Source: Planobispora longispora
GTDB lineage: Bacteria; Actinomycetota; Actinomycetes; Streptosporangiales; Streptosporangiaceae
Length of the DNA: 64,000 bases
Assembly: GCF_016863135.1 (NCBI RefSeq)
Contig: NZ_BOOH01000029.1
Span: 16,012-80,011, forward strand
Direction: 5' to 3'
This document shows positions 33,036-40,622 of this stretch, piece after piece. Both the position numbers and the translations under genes were made by a program. Each line of letters begins with the position of its first letter. Position 1 is the first letter of the stretch. Under the pieces are notes generated by a model. It worked only from the letters and a program-made list of their open reading frames with translations. It was not told the origin of the DNA and made no database searches.

Positions 33036-33701
33036 GTGCTGGTCGTACTCGCCCTTGCCGCTATCGCCATTCTCGCCGGTGTGGTGGCGGTTGCCATGGG
33101 GAGGGGCGGAGAGCTGACCGAGTTCGCGCCCGATGTCCCCCCTCTGTCCCTGCCCGACGCCGCGCAGCTCAGCGCCGTGGATTTCATGGCCCTGCAGCTT
33201 CCCGTGAGCCTGGTCGGCTATCACACGCAGAGCGTGGACGAGACGCTGCAGCGGGTCGCGAACGCGCTGAGCGAGCGTGACACCAGGATCGCGGTCCTGG
33301 AGCAGCGGGTGGCCGAGCTGCTCGCCGGGCGGCTCCAGGCGCGTCAGGAGGCCCTCGCCGGCCCGGCGTACGGCCCGGTCACCCGGCACCAGCCGGTGAT
33401 CCCGGCGGGGGAGCCCGCCGAGCTGCCCGACGGCGGCCTCATCGGGACCGGGGAGGCGTCGACCGGAACGGGCCCCTCGGCGGAGGACCGAGCCGCCGGA
33501 GAGGCCGCCGGGCAGGCCGCGGAACGGGCTGACGAGCGGGTCCTGGCCGATGAGCGGGCGCCGGCTGACGAGCGGGTGCCGGCCGACGAGCCGACCCCCG
33601 CCACCGGGTACGCCCCGGCGGCGGAGCGGGCCGGCGAGGCCGACGACGTGGACGAGAAGATTCGGGTGACCGGGCGGGAGGACGTGAAGGAGGCCCGGTG
33701 A
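33036..33701 (+). CDS. DivIVA-like domain membrane protein
   Basis: 221 residues: an N-terminal transmembrane helix (VLVVLALAAIAILAGVVAVAM), then a short DivIVA-type coiled-coil motif (LPVSLVGYHTQSVDETLQRV, then ALSERDTRIAVLEQRVAEL), and a long charged, disordered tail with imperfect ADERVPADER repeats. It probably supports polar-growth or septum-linked assemblies (family inference). GTG 33036 is in frame and close to the 5' limit. It overlaps tag by 4 bp (GTGA), so the two are co-translated, as around mycobacterial Rv1209-Rv1210. Confidence 0.75.
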   Translation: MLVVLALAAIAILAGVVAVAMGRGGELTEFAPDVPPLSLPDAAQLSAVDFMALQLPVSLVGYHTQSVDETLQRVANALSERDTRIAVLEQRVAELLAGRLQARQEALAGPAYGPVTRHQPVIPAGEPAELPDGGLIGTGEASTGTGPSAEDRAAGEAAGQAAERADERVLADERAPADERVPADEPTPATGYAPAAERAGEADDVDEKIRVTGREDVKEAR

Positions 33702-34246
33702 CCGGGATCACGCGGTGCGGGTGGGTGACCTCCGCGCCCGAGTACATCGCCTACCACGACGAAGAGTGGGGCCGCCGGGTCGAGGGCGACGACCGGGTGT
33801 TCGAGCGGCTCACCCTGGAGGCGTTCCAGTCGGGCCTGTCGTGGATCACGATCCTGCGCAAGCGGGAGAACTTCCGCGCCGCCTTCGCCGGGTTCTCCAT
33901 CCCGGCCGTGGCGGCGTTCGGCCAGGCCGACGTCGACCGGCTGCTCGCCGACCCGGGCATCGTCCGCAACCGGGCCAAGGTCGAGGCGGCGATCGCCAAC
34001 GCCCGGGTCGCCCTCGACGTCGGCCTGTCCGACCTCGTCTGGCGCCACGCCGACCCCGGCTCCCCGGCGCCGCGCACCGACGCCGACGTGCCCGCCCAGA
34101 CGCCCGGCTCCCGGGCCCTGGCCAAGGAACTGAAGCGCCACGGCTTCCGCTTCGTCGGGCCCACCACCGCCTACGCGCTGATGCAGGCCATCGGCCTGGT
34201 CAACGACCATGTGTCCGGCTGCTGGGTCCGGGACGGCGTCTCCTAG
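33698..34246 (+). CDS. tag: DNA-3-methyladenine glycosylase I
   Basis: 182-residue HhH-superfamily base-excision glycosylase that removes 3-methyladenine. Family motifs: RCGWVTSAPEYIAYHDEEWG, LTLEAFQSGLSWITILRKRE, GIVRNRAKVEA, FRFVGPTTAYALMQAIG and NDHVSGCW. Zinc ligands are the N-terminal Cys and His and the C-terminal His-x3-Cys. GTG 33698 overlaps the previous stop. Confidence 0.95.
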   Translation: MTGITRCGWVTSAPEYIAYHDEEWGRRVEGDDRVFERLTLEAFQSGLSWITILRKRENFRAAFAGFSIPAVAAFGQADVDRLLADPGIVRNRAKVEAAIANARVALDVGLSDLVWRHADPGSPAPRTDADVPAQTPGSRALAKELKRHGFRFVGPTTAYALMQAIGLVNDHVSGCWVRDGVS

Positions 34247-34325
34247 CCGTCCCGTGGACGGACGTCCCACGGCTCCACCGGCGGTGAGAACGATCACGGG
34301 GCGAGCCGTCCCGTGGACGGACGTC
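34245..34325 (+). repeat. Pair of 22-bp direct repeats, each a small hairpin
   Basis: The same 22 bp occur at 34245-34266 and 34304-34325 (period 59). Each contains CCGTCC-CGT-GGACGG, a 6-bp stem. The first copy begins inside the tag stop codon. They probably act as tandem terminators for tag. The rest of 34326-34429 shows no supported gene. Confidence 0.65.
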
Positions 34326-34429
34326 ACGGAGACCGGGTCATGCCCGGCGCCGGGCCCGCTCCCCGGCGATGACCGCCCTCGCCTCCTCGGGGGTGAGCCG
34401 CTCGGGCGCGGGCCGGCCGGCGCCGGTGC

Positions 34430-35212
34430 CTAACGTCCCTGGAAGACCGGACGCTCCTTGCCGAGGAACGCGCGGGTGGCGTTCAGGTGGTCGCCCGTCT
34501 TGGCGCAGGCGTCCTGGAGGTCGGCCTCCAGTTCCAGCGCGTCCTCCAGCGTACTGCCGGCCGCGTATGCCACAGCCTGCTTGGTCGCGGCGTAAGCGCT
34601 GGTCGGGCCCTGTGCCAGTCGTACGGCCAGCGCCCGGGCCTCGGCGGCGAGCTCCTCGGCCGGGACGACCTTGGACACGATTCCGAGCTCCAGCGCGCGG
34701 GCCGCGCCGATCGGCTCGTTCAGCAGGAGCAGTTCGGTGGCGCGAGCCGGGCCGACCAGGCGCTGCAGAGTCCAGGACGCGCCGGAGTCCGGGGCCAGCC
34801 CGATCCCGGTGAAGGCCATCGTGAACTTGGCCTTGTCGGAGGCGATCCGCAGGTCGCAGGCGAAGGCCAGGGAGGCGCCCGCGCCGGCCGCGACGCCGTT
34901 CACCGCGGCGACGACCGGCTTGCCCATCTCCCTGATCGTCCGGATGATCGGGTTGTAGTGGGCGCGCACGGTGTCGTTCAGGCCCCGGCCCGCCTCCAGG
35001 TTGGCGGCGTGCTCGTTGAGGTCCTGGCCCGCGCAGAACGCGCGCCCCGACCCCGTCAGCAGCACGGCGCGCACGGCATAGGCGTTCGCGGCGCCGGTCA
35101 GCGCCTCGAGCAGGTCGGTCTTGGCCCGTACGGTCAGGGAGTTCATCGCCTCGGGGCGGTCCAGCGTGATGGTGGCGACGGCTTCGTCGACGGAGTAGAG
35201 GACGTCGTTCAA
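34430..35212 (-). CDS. Enoyl-CoA hydratase/isomerase family protein (PaaG-like)
   Basis: 260-residue crotonase. The oxyanion-hole motifs are GRAFCAGQDLNEH and NGVAAGAGASLAFACDLRIA. LAPDSGASWTLQRLVG carries the acidic residue typical of PaaG (phenylacetyl-CoA epoxide isomerase) rather than a two-Glu hydratase. A PaaX-like repressor gene upstream supports a phenylacetate-type role. The TTG at 35212 (MNDVLYSVDEAVATITL after initiation) is preferred because GAAAGGGG lies 8 nt upstream; GTG 35239 is the alternative. Confidence 0.85.
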   Translation of the reverse strand: MNDVLYSVDEAVATITLDRPEAMNSLTVRAKTDLLEALTGAANAYAVRAVLLTGSGRAFCAGQDLNEHAANLEAGRGLNDTVRAHYNPIIRTIREMGKPVVAAVNGVAAGAGASLAFACDLRIASDKAKFTMAFTGIGLAPDSGASWTLQRLVGPARATELLLLNEPIGAARALELGIVSKVVPAEELAAEARALAVRLAQGPTSAYAATKQAVAYAAGSTLEDALELEADLQDACAKTGDHLNATRAFLGKERPVFQGR

Positions 35213-35250
35213 CGGAAGACCCCTTTCACGGTTCGGCACGGCCAGGGTTT

Positions 35251-35400
35251 CACGGCTCGCACGATCACGGTTCGCGCGGTCATGGTTCGCGCGGTCATGG
35301 TTCGCGCGGTCATGGTTCGCGCGGTCATGGTTCGCATGGTCATGGTTCGCACGATCACGCTTCGCGCGGTCACGGTTCGCGCGGTCACGGTTCGCGCGGT
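35251..35400 (-). repeat. 15-bp minisatellite, ten units
   Basis: Ten consecutive 15-bp units in register from 35251 to 35400, consensus CAYGGTTCGCGCGGT on the plus strand; four are CATGGTTCGCGCGGT or one-site variants. Degenerate copies flank both ends. The array fills the gap between the paaX-like and paaG-like genes, and the stop codon of the paaX-like gene lies inside it. Confidence 0.95.
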
Positions 35401-36266
35401 CACGGTTCGGCCAGGTGGCGGTCGACGAACGCGGCGGCCGCCGGGAGCAGGCGCGCGGCCTCCTGCTCGAAGTAGGCCCTGGCCTTCTCGCCGGGCCAGC
35501 CCGGGGGCAGCAGGTCGGAGGGGAGCCCGGGATCGCGGAACAGGAAGTTGCGCCAGCCGTGCACCAGCCTGCTGCGGGTGGCGAACACCCGGTCGTCGTC
35601 GGCGCCGTCCGGCAGCGTGCCGACCAGCTCCGTCGCGCTGGCCAGCCACTCCTCGTAGGCGGCCCCGATCGCCTCCAGATCCCAGGTCCGGGCGACCAGG
35701 GCCCGGGGATCGCCGTCGAGCACCGCGTCGAACCGCTCGGCGCGAACTCCCTCGCCCGCGATCAGCGCGTCGAGCTCGGGGGAGGGGCGGGGGCCGACCC
35801 AGGTCGTCTCCGCCAGCGGCGCGTATCCCAGGAAGGACAGGTCGGCCCTGAGCCTCTCGCGCCGGGGCCGCTCGCGGACCGGCTCGACCACGATCAGATG
35901 CCACCGGCCCGACCAGGCGGGCGTCCCGGCTCGGTAAATTCTCAGCGCGGTCTCGTCGAGACGGCGCACGCACTTCGGGGTGACCTCGTAGCCCGGCCCC
36001 CGGGACAGGCGGACCGGGGTGAGCCACCCCTGGCGGACCATCCGCGAGACGGCTGTGCGCACGGCGGGGGCCGCGATCTCCAGCGGTGCGAGCAGCCGGA
36101 CGAGAGAGGCGACGGACGCGCGGCCGCCCCGGGACCGCAGATGGTCCCCATACAGATCAAAAAGTGCGGCGCGGGCGTTCACGGAGACAAGTTTGGTCTC
36201 CGGAAGGGTCCCGTACAACGGTGCCGGGTGCCAGATGGTGTCAAAGGGGAAGCTGATCGTTCCCAT
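35400..36266 (-). CDS. PaaX family transcriptional regulator
   Basis: 288-residue GntR-like regulator of the PaaX family. The N-terminal winged helix (ARAALFDLYGDHLR; VRTAVSRMVRQGWL) is followed by a PaaX middle domain (WHLIVVEPV; RLRADLSFLGYAPLA) and a C-terminal ligand-binding part ending FVDRHLAEP. PaaX represses phenylacetate degradation genes and is released by phenylacetyl-CoA. The last two sense codons and the stop are formed by the first minisatellite unit. ATG 36266 is chosen over further-upstream candidates by family length. Confidence 0.85.
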   Translation of the reverse strand: MGTISFPFDTIWHPAPLYGTLPETKLVSVNARAALFDLYGDHLRSRGGRASVASLVRLLAPLEIAAPAVRTAVSRMVRQGWLTPVRLSRGPGYEVTPKCVRRLDETALRIYRAGTPAWSGRWHLIVVEPVRERPRRERLRADLSFLGYAPLAETTWVGPRPSPELDALIAGEGVRAERFDAVLDGDPRALVARTWDLEAIGAAYEEWLASATELVGTLPDGADDDRVFATRSRLVHGWRNFLFRDPGLPSDLLPPGWPGEKARAYFEQEAARLLPAAAAFVDRHLAEP

Positions 36267-36373
36267 TCTGAGCGTGGAGGCGGGATAATAGGACATCACA
36301 GAAGACGTGAATGCGTCGGCCACCCTCGGGTCAGTGGGAGATCCGAAAGCCCGAAGCAGGAAGGGATACACGC

Positions 36374-36541
36374 ATGGCGGCGATGAAGCCGAGGACAGGC
36401 GATGGTCCGCTGGAGGTCGTCAAGGAAGGCAGGGGAATCGTCATGCGGGTCCCGCTGGAGGGCGGCGGGCGGCTTGTCGTCGAGCTCTCGGCGGACGAAG
36501 CCGGTGCCCTCGGCGAGGAGTTGAAGAAGGTCGTCGGCTGA
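36374..36541 (+). CDS. DUF3117 family protein (55 aa)
   Basis: A 55-residue protein conserved across actinobacteria: MAAMKPRTGDGPLEVVKEGR, then VMRVPLEGGGRLVVELSADE. A short beta-rich fold is likely; the function is unknown. ATG 36374 has GGAAGGG upstream. In mycobacteria the homologue (Rv1211) also lies next to tag. Confidence 0.85.
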   Translation: MAAMKPRTGDGPLEVVKEGRGIVMRVPLEGGGRLVVELSADEAGALGEELKKVVG

Positions 36542-36662
36542 GGCCGACCTGATCCCGGCGGTGCGCCGACCGACGACACGGCCCTGGCAGACCGGCCCCC
36601 CTCCGTGGTGGCCCATGCCAGGGCCGCGGCGTTCGTGCCGGTTTGAGAACTGGAGCTATCAC

Positions 36663-38120
36663 GTGCCCATACAGACCTCGATCACCGCGGCCACCCGGGT
36701 GCCGGCCGACGCCGAGCTGCTCGCGGTTCCTTTCGGAGCGGACCTCGACCCCCGGGTCGAGCTGCCGCTGCCCGCGGCCGCTCTCCTCGACCACTACCAG
36801 GCCAAGGGCGAGGCGGGTGAGATCGTCGAGGTGCCCGTCGCGCGCGGCGACGCCGTCGGCCGGGTCCTGCTGTACGGCGTCGGCGACGGCTCGGCCACCG
36901 CGCTGCGCAAGGCCGGCGCGGCGGTGGCCCGCCGGGCCAAGGGCCGTGACGCGCTCAGCGTGCTGCTGCCCGAGGGACCCGCCGGGGCGGCGCTGGTGGA
37001 GGGCGCTCTGCTGGCCGCCTACACCTTCCGGATCGGCGCGAACGGCTCCGGGCCGGTGTCCGCGATCGAGTTCGCGGGCGACGGCGCCGAGGCCGCGGTG
37101 GACAGGGGACGGGTGATCGCCGGGGCGGTCGCGCTCGCCAGGGACCTGGCCAACATGCCCTCCTCGGTGAAGACTCCCCAGTGGCTCGCCGAGCAGGCCC
37201 TGGAGCAGCTGGTGGAGGAGGGCCCGCGCGGCCGGATGAGCGCGCGGATCTGGGACGAGGACGCGCTGCGCTCCGAGGGCTTCGGCGGCATCCTGGCCGT
37301 CGGCCAGGGGTCGGTGAGCCCGCCGCGGCTGATCCAGCTCTCCTACGAGCCGGAGGACGCCATCGGGCGCCGTGCCGGCGGCGCCCCGCTCAAGCACGTC
37401 GTCCTGGTCGGCAAGGGCATCACCTACGACACCGGCGGCCTGTCGATCAAGCCCACCGAGGGCATGAAGTTCATGAAGACCGACATGGCGGGCGGCGCGG
37501 TCGTCATCGCGGTCCTGGGCGCCCTGGCCGCCCTCGGCGCCCCGGTCCGGGTCACCGGCCTGGTCGCCGCGGCCGAGAACGCCTTCTCCGGCACGGCCCA
37601 GCGCCCCGGTGACGTCATCACGCAGTACGGCGGGCGCACCGTCGAGGTGCTCAACACCGACGCCGAGGGCCGCCTGGTGATGGCCGACGCGCTGGCCTAC
37701 GCCGACGCCGAGCTGGACCCCGACGTCGTCGTGGACATCGCGACGCTGACCGGGGCGATCAGCATCGCCCTCGGCAAGGGCCTGGGCGCCCTGTTCGCCT
37801 CGGACGACGGCCTGGCCGCCGAGCTGACCGAGGCGGGGGAGGGCAGCGGCGAGCGGCTCTGGCGGATGCCGATGCCCGAGGACTACGTCCCGGCGCTGGA
37901 GTCCTCGGTCGCCGACCTGGCCAACATCGAGGCGGGATCCACCTACGGCGCGGGCTCGATCACCGCCGCGCTGTTCCTGCGCGAGTTCACCGGCGGACGG
38001 CCGTGGGCCCACCTGGACATCGCGGGGGTCGGCCGCAGCACCGCCGACGAGGGCGTCCTCACCAAGGGGGCCACCGGCTTCGGGGTGCGCCTGCTGCTGG
38101 AGTGGCTGTCCGGGAGCTAG
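36663..38120 (+). CDS. pepA: Leucyl aminopeptidase (M17)
   Basis: 485-residue M17 aminopeptidase. The C-terminal catalytic domain has the metal/catalytic Lys motif VGKGITYDTGGLSIKP, MKTDMAGGA and the family signature NTDAEGRLVMAD. The N-terminal macro-like domain starts at the GTG (IQTSITAATRVPADAEL). It removes N-terminal residues from peptides in the cytoplasm, using two Zn/Mn ions. The start is GTG 36663, with TGGAG about 10 nt upstream. Confidence 0.93.
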   Translation: MPIQTSITAATRVPADAELLAVPFGADLDPRVELPLPAAALLDHYQAKGEAGEIVEVPVARGDAVGRVLLYGVGDGSATALRKAGAAVARRAKGRDALSVLLPEGPAGAALVEGALLAAYTFRIGANGSGPVSAIEFAGDGAEAAVDRGRVIAGAVALARDLANMPSSVKTPQWLAEQALEQLVEEGPRGRMSARIWDEDALRSEGFGGILAVGQGSVSPPRLIQLSYEPEDAIGRRAGGAPLKHVVLVGKGITYDTGGLSIKPTEGMKFMKTDMAGGAVVIAVLGALAALGAPVRVTGLVAAAENAFSGTAQRPGDVITQYGGRTVEVLNTDAEGRLVMADALAYADAELDPDVVVDIATLTGAISIALGKGLGALFASDDGLAAELTEAGEGSGERLWRMPMPEDYVPALESSVADLANIEAGSTYGAGSITAALFLREFTGGRPWAHLDIAGVGRSTADEGVLTKGATGFGVRLLLEWLSGS

Positions 38121-38131
38121 CCGTGCGGGAC

Positions 38132-38160
38132 GCTCCCCGGCGGGGCCCTAGCCGGGGAGC
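38132..38160. terminator. Bidirectional hairpin terminator between pepA and O-methyltransferase
   Basis: A perfect 10-bp stem, GCTCCCCGGC (38132-38141) with GCCGGGGAGC (38151-38160), and a 9-nt loop. It overlaps the last codons and stop of the convergent methyltransferase gene. Confidence 0.75.
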
Positions 38161-38798
38161 TTGATGGCGGCCAGGACGCCGTCGCCGAGGGGGAGCATGA
38201 GCGGGCGGAGCCGCTCGTCGCCACGGACCAGCTTGCCCAGCTCCCGCACCGCGACGGTGTCCGGGTCGCGCTGGGTCGGGTCGGCGACCCGGTGGTGCCA
38301 CAGGGCGTTGTCGAAGGCGACGATGCCGCCCGGGCGGAGCAGCCGGACGGCCTCGGCGAGATAGTCGCCGTACTCCCGCTTGGCGGCGTCGCAGAAGACC
38401 AGGTCGTAGCCGCCGTCGGACAGGCGCGGCAGCACGTCGAGGGCGCGGCCGGCGATCAACCGGACCCGGCCGCCGGAGAACCCGGCCTGGGCGAAGCTCT
38501 GCCGGGCCAGGCGCTGGTGCTCGGGCTCGACGTCGACGCTGGTGAGCGTGCCGTCCTGGCGCATGCCGCGCAGCAGCCACAGGCCGGAGACGCCGCAGCC
38601 GGTGCCGACCTCCACGACGGCGCGGGCGTTGATGGCCGTGGCCAGGAAACAGAGGGCGGCGCCGCCGCTGGCCGAGATCGGCGGCGCCCCGACCTCGGCG
38701 CCCCGCTGCCGTGCTGTACGGAGGATCTCGTCCTCGGGATGGAAATCCTCGGCATAGGCCAGAGTGGCCTCCAACGGACTGGTCGGCGTCTCTGCCAT
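38148..38798 (-). CDS. O-methyltransferase (class I, COMT-like family)
   Basis: 216-residue AdoMet-dependent O-methyltransferase: [16 protein letters not shown] (motif I), [14 protein letters not shown] (motif II), [17 protein letters not shown] with the divalent-metal Asp, and [15 protein letters not shown]. It is the counterpart of mycobacterial Rv1220c, which likewise lies divergent from sigE. The acceptor substrate is unknown. ATG 38798 has GGGAGGAG upstream. Confidence 0.9.
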   Translation of the reverse strand: MAETPTSPLEATLAYAEDFHPEDEILRTARQRGAEVGAPPISASGGAALCFLATAINARAVVEVGTGCGVSGLWLLRGMRQDGTLTSVDVEPEHQRLARQSFAQAGFSGGRVRLIAGRALDVLPRLSDGGYDLVFCDAAKREYGDYLAEAVRLLRPGGIVAFDNALWHHRVADPTQRDPDTVAVRELGKLVRGDERLRPLMLPLGDGVLAAIKLPG

Positions 38799-38874
38799 CG
38801 GCCTCTCCTCCCGCTTTCTCCGCACACAGTCACATGGACACTGGGTGGCAGCCTAAGGGAGTCGGGGCCGATCG

Positions 38875-38900
38875 GGAACTCATGTCACGGCCAGTGCGTT
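38875..38900 (+). promoter_or_regulatory. Putative ECF-type (SigE-like) promoter ahead of sigE
   Basis: GGAAC (38875-38879) and CGTT (38897-38900) are separated by 17 bp, the usual form for SigE/SigH-class ECF promoters, and lie 34 bp upstream of the sigE ATG. This predicts autoregulation. Both boxes are short, so chance occurrence is possible. Confidence 0.45.
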
Positions 38901-38933
38901 GCACGGTTTAAGCGGCCTTTGCCGGTCGTGCAT

Positions 38934-39602
38934 ATGACGAGTACGCATGAAGGGACAAAACCAGGCACTATGGCGATAGCGGTGGTCCCGGAGAGAGGAG
39001 TTCTGGTGGACGGACCCGACCACCAGGTAGACGCTCCCGTGCCTGACTGGACGCCTCCCACCTGGGAGGAGGTGGTCCGCACCCACTCGGCCCGCGTCTA
39101 TCGGCTGGCCTATCGGCTGACCGGTAACGTGCACGACGCCGAGGACCTCACCCAGGAGGTCTTCGTCCGTGTCTTCAGGTCCCTGTCGAACTACACGCCC
39201 GGCACCTTCGAGGGCTGGTTGCACCGCATCACCACGAACCTGTTCCTCGACATGGCGCGGCGCAGGCAGCGCATCCGGTTCGAGGGGCTCGCCGACGACG
39301 CGGCCGAGCGGCTGCGGGGTCGCGAGCCGTCCCCCGCGCAGGTCTACGACGACAGTCACCTGGAGCCCGACATCCAGGCGGCGCTCGACGCGCTCGCGCC
39401 CGAGTTCCGCGCCGCCGTCGTCCTGTGTGACATCGAGGGACTGTCGTACGAGGAGATCGCCGCCACACTCGGCGTGAAGCTCGGCACCGTCCGCAGCCGC
39501 ATCCATCGCGGCCGGGCCCAGTTGCGCGACGCGCTGGAGCACCGCGCGCCCCGCGGCGACCACTTCCCCCCAACGATCACGCGCGGGGAGGAATTCGCAT
39601 GA
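38934..39602 (+). CDS. sigE: ECF RNA polymerase sigma factor SigE
   Basis: 222-residue ECF sigma factor. Region 2: [56 protein letters not shown]. Region 4: [43 protein letters not shown]. It directs envelope-stress transcription. It is followed by a zinc-binding anti-sigma factor, htrA and tatB, as in mycobacterial sigE-rseA-htrA-tatB. ATG 38934 or ATG 38970 are both possible starts; the N-terminal 30 residues are not conserved enough to decide. The stop overlaps a 27-codon ORF (ATGA). Confidence 0.92.
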   Translation: MTSTHEGTKPGTMAIAVVPERGVLVDGPDHQVDAPVPDWTPPTWEEVVRTHSARVYRLAYRLTGNVHDAEDLTQEVFVRVFRSLSNYTPGTFEGWLHRITTNLFLDMARRRQRIRFEGLADDAAERLRGREPSPAQVYDDSHLEPDIQAALDALAPEFRAAVVLCDIEGLSYEEIAATLGVKLGTVRSRIHRGRAQLRDALEHRAPRGDHFPPTITRGEEFA

Positions 39603-39682
39603 GAGAGCAGCGAGGGCCCGAAGTGAGCACGACCGTCAGAGGCGAATGTCACGACGAGCCGCTTGGCAAGGAGCTGGCATGA
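39599..39682 (+). CDS. 27-codon ORF bridging sigE and rseA
   Basis: A small ORF ([18 protein letters not shown], then DEPLGKELA) whose ATG overlaps the sigE stop (ATGA) and whose own TGA overlaps the rseA ATG (ATGA). It has GGGAGG 7 nt before its ATG, and it carries AAGGAG 5 nt before the rseA ATG. It may be a true micropeptide or only a coupling device that links SigE and anti-sigma translation. No homologue is known to me. Confidence 0.55.
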   Translation: MREQRGPEVSTTVRGECHDEPLGKELA

Positions 39683-40230
39683 GTCATCTTGGAGAGCGTG
39701 TTTCGGCGCTCGTCGACGGAGAGCTGAATCATCACGAGCGCGACCGTGCCCTGGCGCACCTGACCTTCTGCTCGGACTGCCGGGCCGAGGTCGACACCAT
39801 GCGCGCGCTCAAGAGCCGCCTGCGGTCCCTGGACGGGCCGTCGATCCCGGCGGACCTGACCGTGTCCCTGCTGCGGATGGCCGAGCCCGGCGGCCCGCTG
39901 CCGCCGCGTGAGCGGCCCTTTCCGGCTCCCCGGGGCTCGCGGACCTTCGGCGGGGCGCCGATCCCGGGCATCCACAGCATCGCCCCGCCGGACAACCGGC
40001 CCCGCGGCCGAGCCTCCTCCGGTCCCCGCCGATCCCGCCGGGCGGGTTACGTCGCGGTGGGCTTCGCCTCGGCGGCGGTCGCCCTGGGCACGCTGTTCGT
40101 CGTGAGCGGTCCCGAGTCGGGCCCGCGCGTCCCGCCCTCGGACATGTTCATCGACCACTCCAAGAACGTCGTGCCCAGCGGTACGGCGACGCCGACCCCC
40201 TCGCCCGCGCCGCTCGCGCCCAGCCCGTGA
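39679..40230 (+). CDS. rseA: Zinc-binding anti-sigma factor (RseA-type)
   Basis: 183 residues. The N-terminal cytoplasmic anti-sigma domain has the ZAS motif HLTFCSDC (His-x3-Cys-x2-Cys) after LVDGELNHHERDRAL. A linker rich in Pro and Arg follows, then one transmembrane helix (YVAVGFASAAVALGTLFVV) and a Pro/Thr-rich outer tail. It should hold SigE at the membrane until stress; the zinc motif suggests redox sensitivity (family knowledge). ATG 39679 overlaps the preceding 27-codon ORF. Confidence 0.9.
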   Translation: MSHLGERVSALVDGELNHHERDRALAHLTFCSDCRAEVDTMRALKSRLRSLDGPSIPADLTVSLLRMAEPGGPLPPRERPFPAPRGSRTFGGAPIPGIHSIAPPDNRPRGRASSGPRRSRRAGYVAVGFASAAVALGTLFVVSGPESGPRVPPSDMFIDHSKNVVPSGTATPTPSPAPLAPSP

Positions 40231-40622
40231 GGGGCGCCCCCGTCTCGTGACACCGCTGCCCGTCGTGGCGGTCCCGGCGTGCTCGTCCCGCCGGGGCCGT
40301 GACGGCGGGCAGTCGCGTGAGACGGCCGCGGACAGCCGCATGAGGCGGCGCGTCGCGATATTTTTATGGGGTGTTCAGATTTTTTGCCGGTTGTGTCGGC
40401 ATATGTCTTGTTCGGGGGGTCCGATGACTGACCTCCCGAGGATGGCATGCGCCATGGCGCGGCGGGCATACGATCTGGGTCCGGGGCGGAGGCCGTCCGC
40501 CGTCCCGGAGCGAACTCTCCGGTGAAGGCGCGCTTTATGTCTCTCGTATGCCGCTCCAGGGAAGATTGCTTGGCTGCTGCCGATGAGCGGCCTCATGCGA
40601 GGCGAGGAGTAGTGAGTATTCG
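40231..40622 (+). other. 392-bp intergenic region between rseA and htrA
   Basis: Two parts. 40273-40295 forms a hairpin (CCCGGCG-N9-CGCCGGG) that may terminate rseA transcription. 40355-40420 is strikingly AT-rich for this genome (GATATTTTTATGG; GATTTTTTGCC) and probably holds the htrA promoter, although no clear -35/-10 pair is visible. A 33-codon ORF at 40423-40524 (MTDLPRMACAMARRAYDLG start, GGGGGG 4 nt upstream) is possible but unsupported by homology. Confidence 0.5.

Noticed and set aside
34338..34432. Short minus-strand frame ending PERLTPEEARAVIAGERARR
   Set aside because: Looks protein-like, but no start codon is available without running through the enoyl-CoA hydratase gene in another frame; too little to call.
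35226..35415. CRISPR-like repeat array
   Set aside because: Units are contiguous 15-mers without unique spacers, and no cas genes are present.
35209..36027. Open frame containing MTARTMTARTMTAR repeats
   Set aside because: It is the minisatellite read in one frame plus an out-of-frame part of the paaX-like gene; the repeats are explained at DNA level.
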